Shown in pieces: positions 63,332 to 64,000 of a stretch of 64,000 nt of DNA. The notes under the pieces are model-generated. The model did not search any database. It saw only the letters and a list, made by a program, of their open reading frames with translations, and was not told the origin of the DNA. The translations under genes were made by a program, and so were the position numbers. Within the stretch, counting starts at the first letter, position 1; each line of letters begins with the position of its first letter. The DNA is from Hyperoplus lanceolatus (Eukaryota > Chordata > Actinopteri > Uranoscopiformes > Ammodytidae): contig CM049405.1 of the NCBI GenBank assembly GCA_026929865.2, positions 19,118,501-19,182,500 of the forward strand. The letters are read 5' to 3'.

Positions 63332-64000
63332 TGTGCTTTAGTTAGTGGTTTTTAAATGTGTTGGATTTTGTTTACTTTGTGTAAATAAATTACATGCATT
63401 TTCTTTTGTAACCAGAAGTTTCTGTCATTCATTTGTGTGAATATTATTGGGAAGTCCGCAACCAACAAGTACAAGGATTCTGTAGCCTTCAGTGTTAAGG
63501 TCATATTACCAAATTTATAATAGTAATTATTTGATTACATTATTTTAGGGAAATGATCATTGAGACTAGGATTTATTAATGTTGATTAATTTAACTGAAC
63601 ATTAAAGTAATCGACATTCGAGAATAAACCATTGATTAAACGAGACAATTTGCTATTATTTTTCCATTCTTAAATGAATGGTGGTGCCCCTTTTGAACTT
63701 TAATAAACTATTAAAGTATTATTAATCATCAGATTAATTTCTAATAGCAGAATTAATCTGAACCACCTGTACCCGCTACACAGGGTCATAATGCTCCCAA
63801 AATTAAAAAAGCCTTGGCGTGTAGGCTATCATTTATTCAATCCCTCTGATAGTGAAGAGAAAGCAGAGCTGCTAGGTACGAGTATGGGAGTTAGCAGGAG
63901 AGAGAGCATGAGTGTGTGTATGTGAGTGTGTATATATGTAACAAAAAAAGGAAGGAAGAGTTGCACATGTGTGTGAAACAGCCCTAGATGTTTATGTTCG
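62889..64000. other. unannotated AT-rich DNA
   Basis: No gene recognised. It includes a C-run at about 63201-63210, CA tracts near 63237-63330, a possible polyadenylation-like AATAAA at about 63384, and an AT-rich block (63560-63760) with repeated TTAAAGTA/TTAATC words ending ACCCGCTACA near 63781. This block may belong to the same unclassified repeat as the hairpin array. Confidence 0.35.

Noticed and set aside
63479..63790. A defined LTR retrotransposon
   Set aside because: Only loose end-like motifs were seen; no pair of long terminal repeats, no polyprotein and no duplication could be found.

Overview
The window looks like ordinary nuclear DNA from a teleost fish, probably a spiny-rayed (percomorph) species. 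The evidence is a 5'-truncated Rex3 (RTE-clade) retrotransposon, L2-type LINE pieces with fish-type 3' tails, a tRNA-derived SINE of percomorph type, a Tc1-like transposon, and families of short terminal-inverted-repeat (TIR) elements flanked by TTAA, TTA or 8-9 bp target-site duplications (TSDs). Long CA/TG and TA microsatellites are also very dense. I found no host-gene exon on either strand. All recognisable coding sequence comes from transposable elements and nearly all of it is broken. The window is therefore either intergenic or inside a very long intron.

Layout. 1-10.5 kb: mostly unannotated DNA with a Tc1-like transposase relic (0.95-1.2 kb), a TTAA-flanked miniature element (7.9-8.4 kb) and a few conserved-element candidates. 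10.5-14.1 kb: an older minus-strand repeat split by Rex3 (11171-13874), which has an exact 11-bp TSD and an uninterrupted 889-codon frame. 14.1-26.3 kb: a candidate conserved block near 16 kb, two copies of a TTA-flanked element (the second holding an L2 fragment), a minus-strand L2 fragment, an 887-bp hAT-like element with an 8-bp TSD, and a second TTAA element carrying a nested insert. 26.3-29.8 kb: little besides microsatellites. 29.8-34.5 kb: an L2 LINE whose reverse transcriptase is split by a Harbinger-like element, followed by a tRNA-derived SINE split by an inverted copy of the same element. 36.6-40.1 kb: a decayed piggyBac relic, a mariner-type end, and a composite of two TTAA families. 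41.3-43.5 kb: a full-length but dead Tc1 transposon with a LINE inside it. 45.1-46.0 kb: a second TTAA family in full. 52-61 kb: two elements with TAG...CTA ends and 9-bp TSDs, another TTAA-type element and a LINE tail. 62.0-62.9 kb: the least explained stretch, a chain of about twenty short hairpins with different stem sequences, many 30-40 nt apart and several separated by pyrimidine-rich linkers.

The elements do not form a working pathway. They record a history of insertions: the L2 LINE, the SINE, a TTAA element, a Tc1 and the repeat around Rex3 were each present before a younger element landed in them. Family names come from motif recognition and memory of the families, not from a database search, so superfamily calls are more reliable than subfamily calls.
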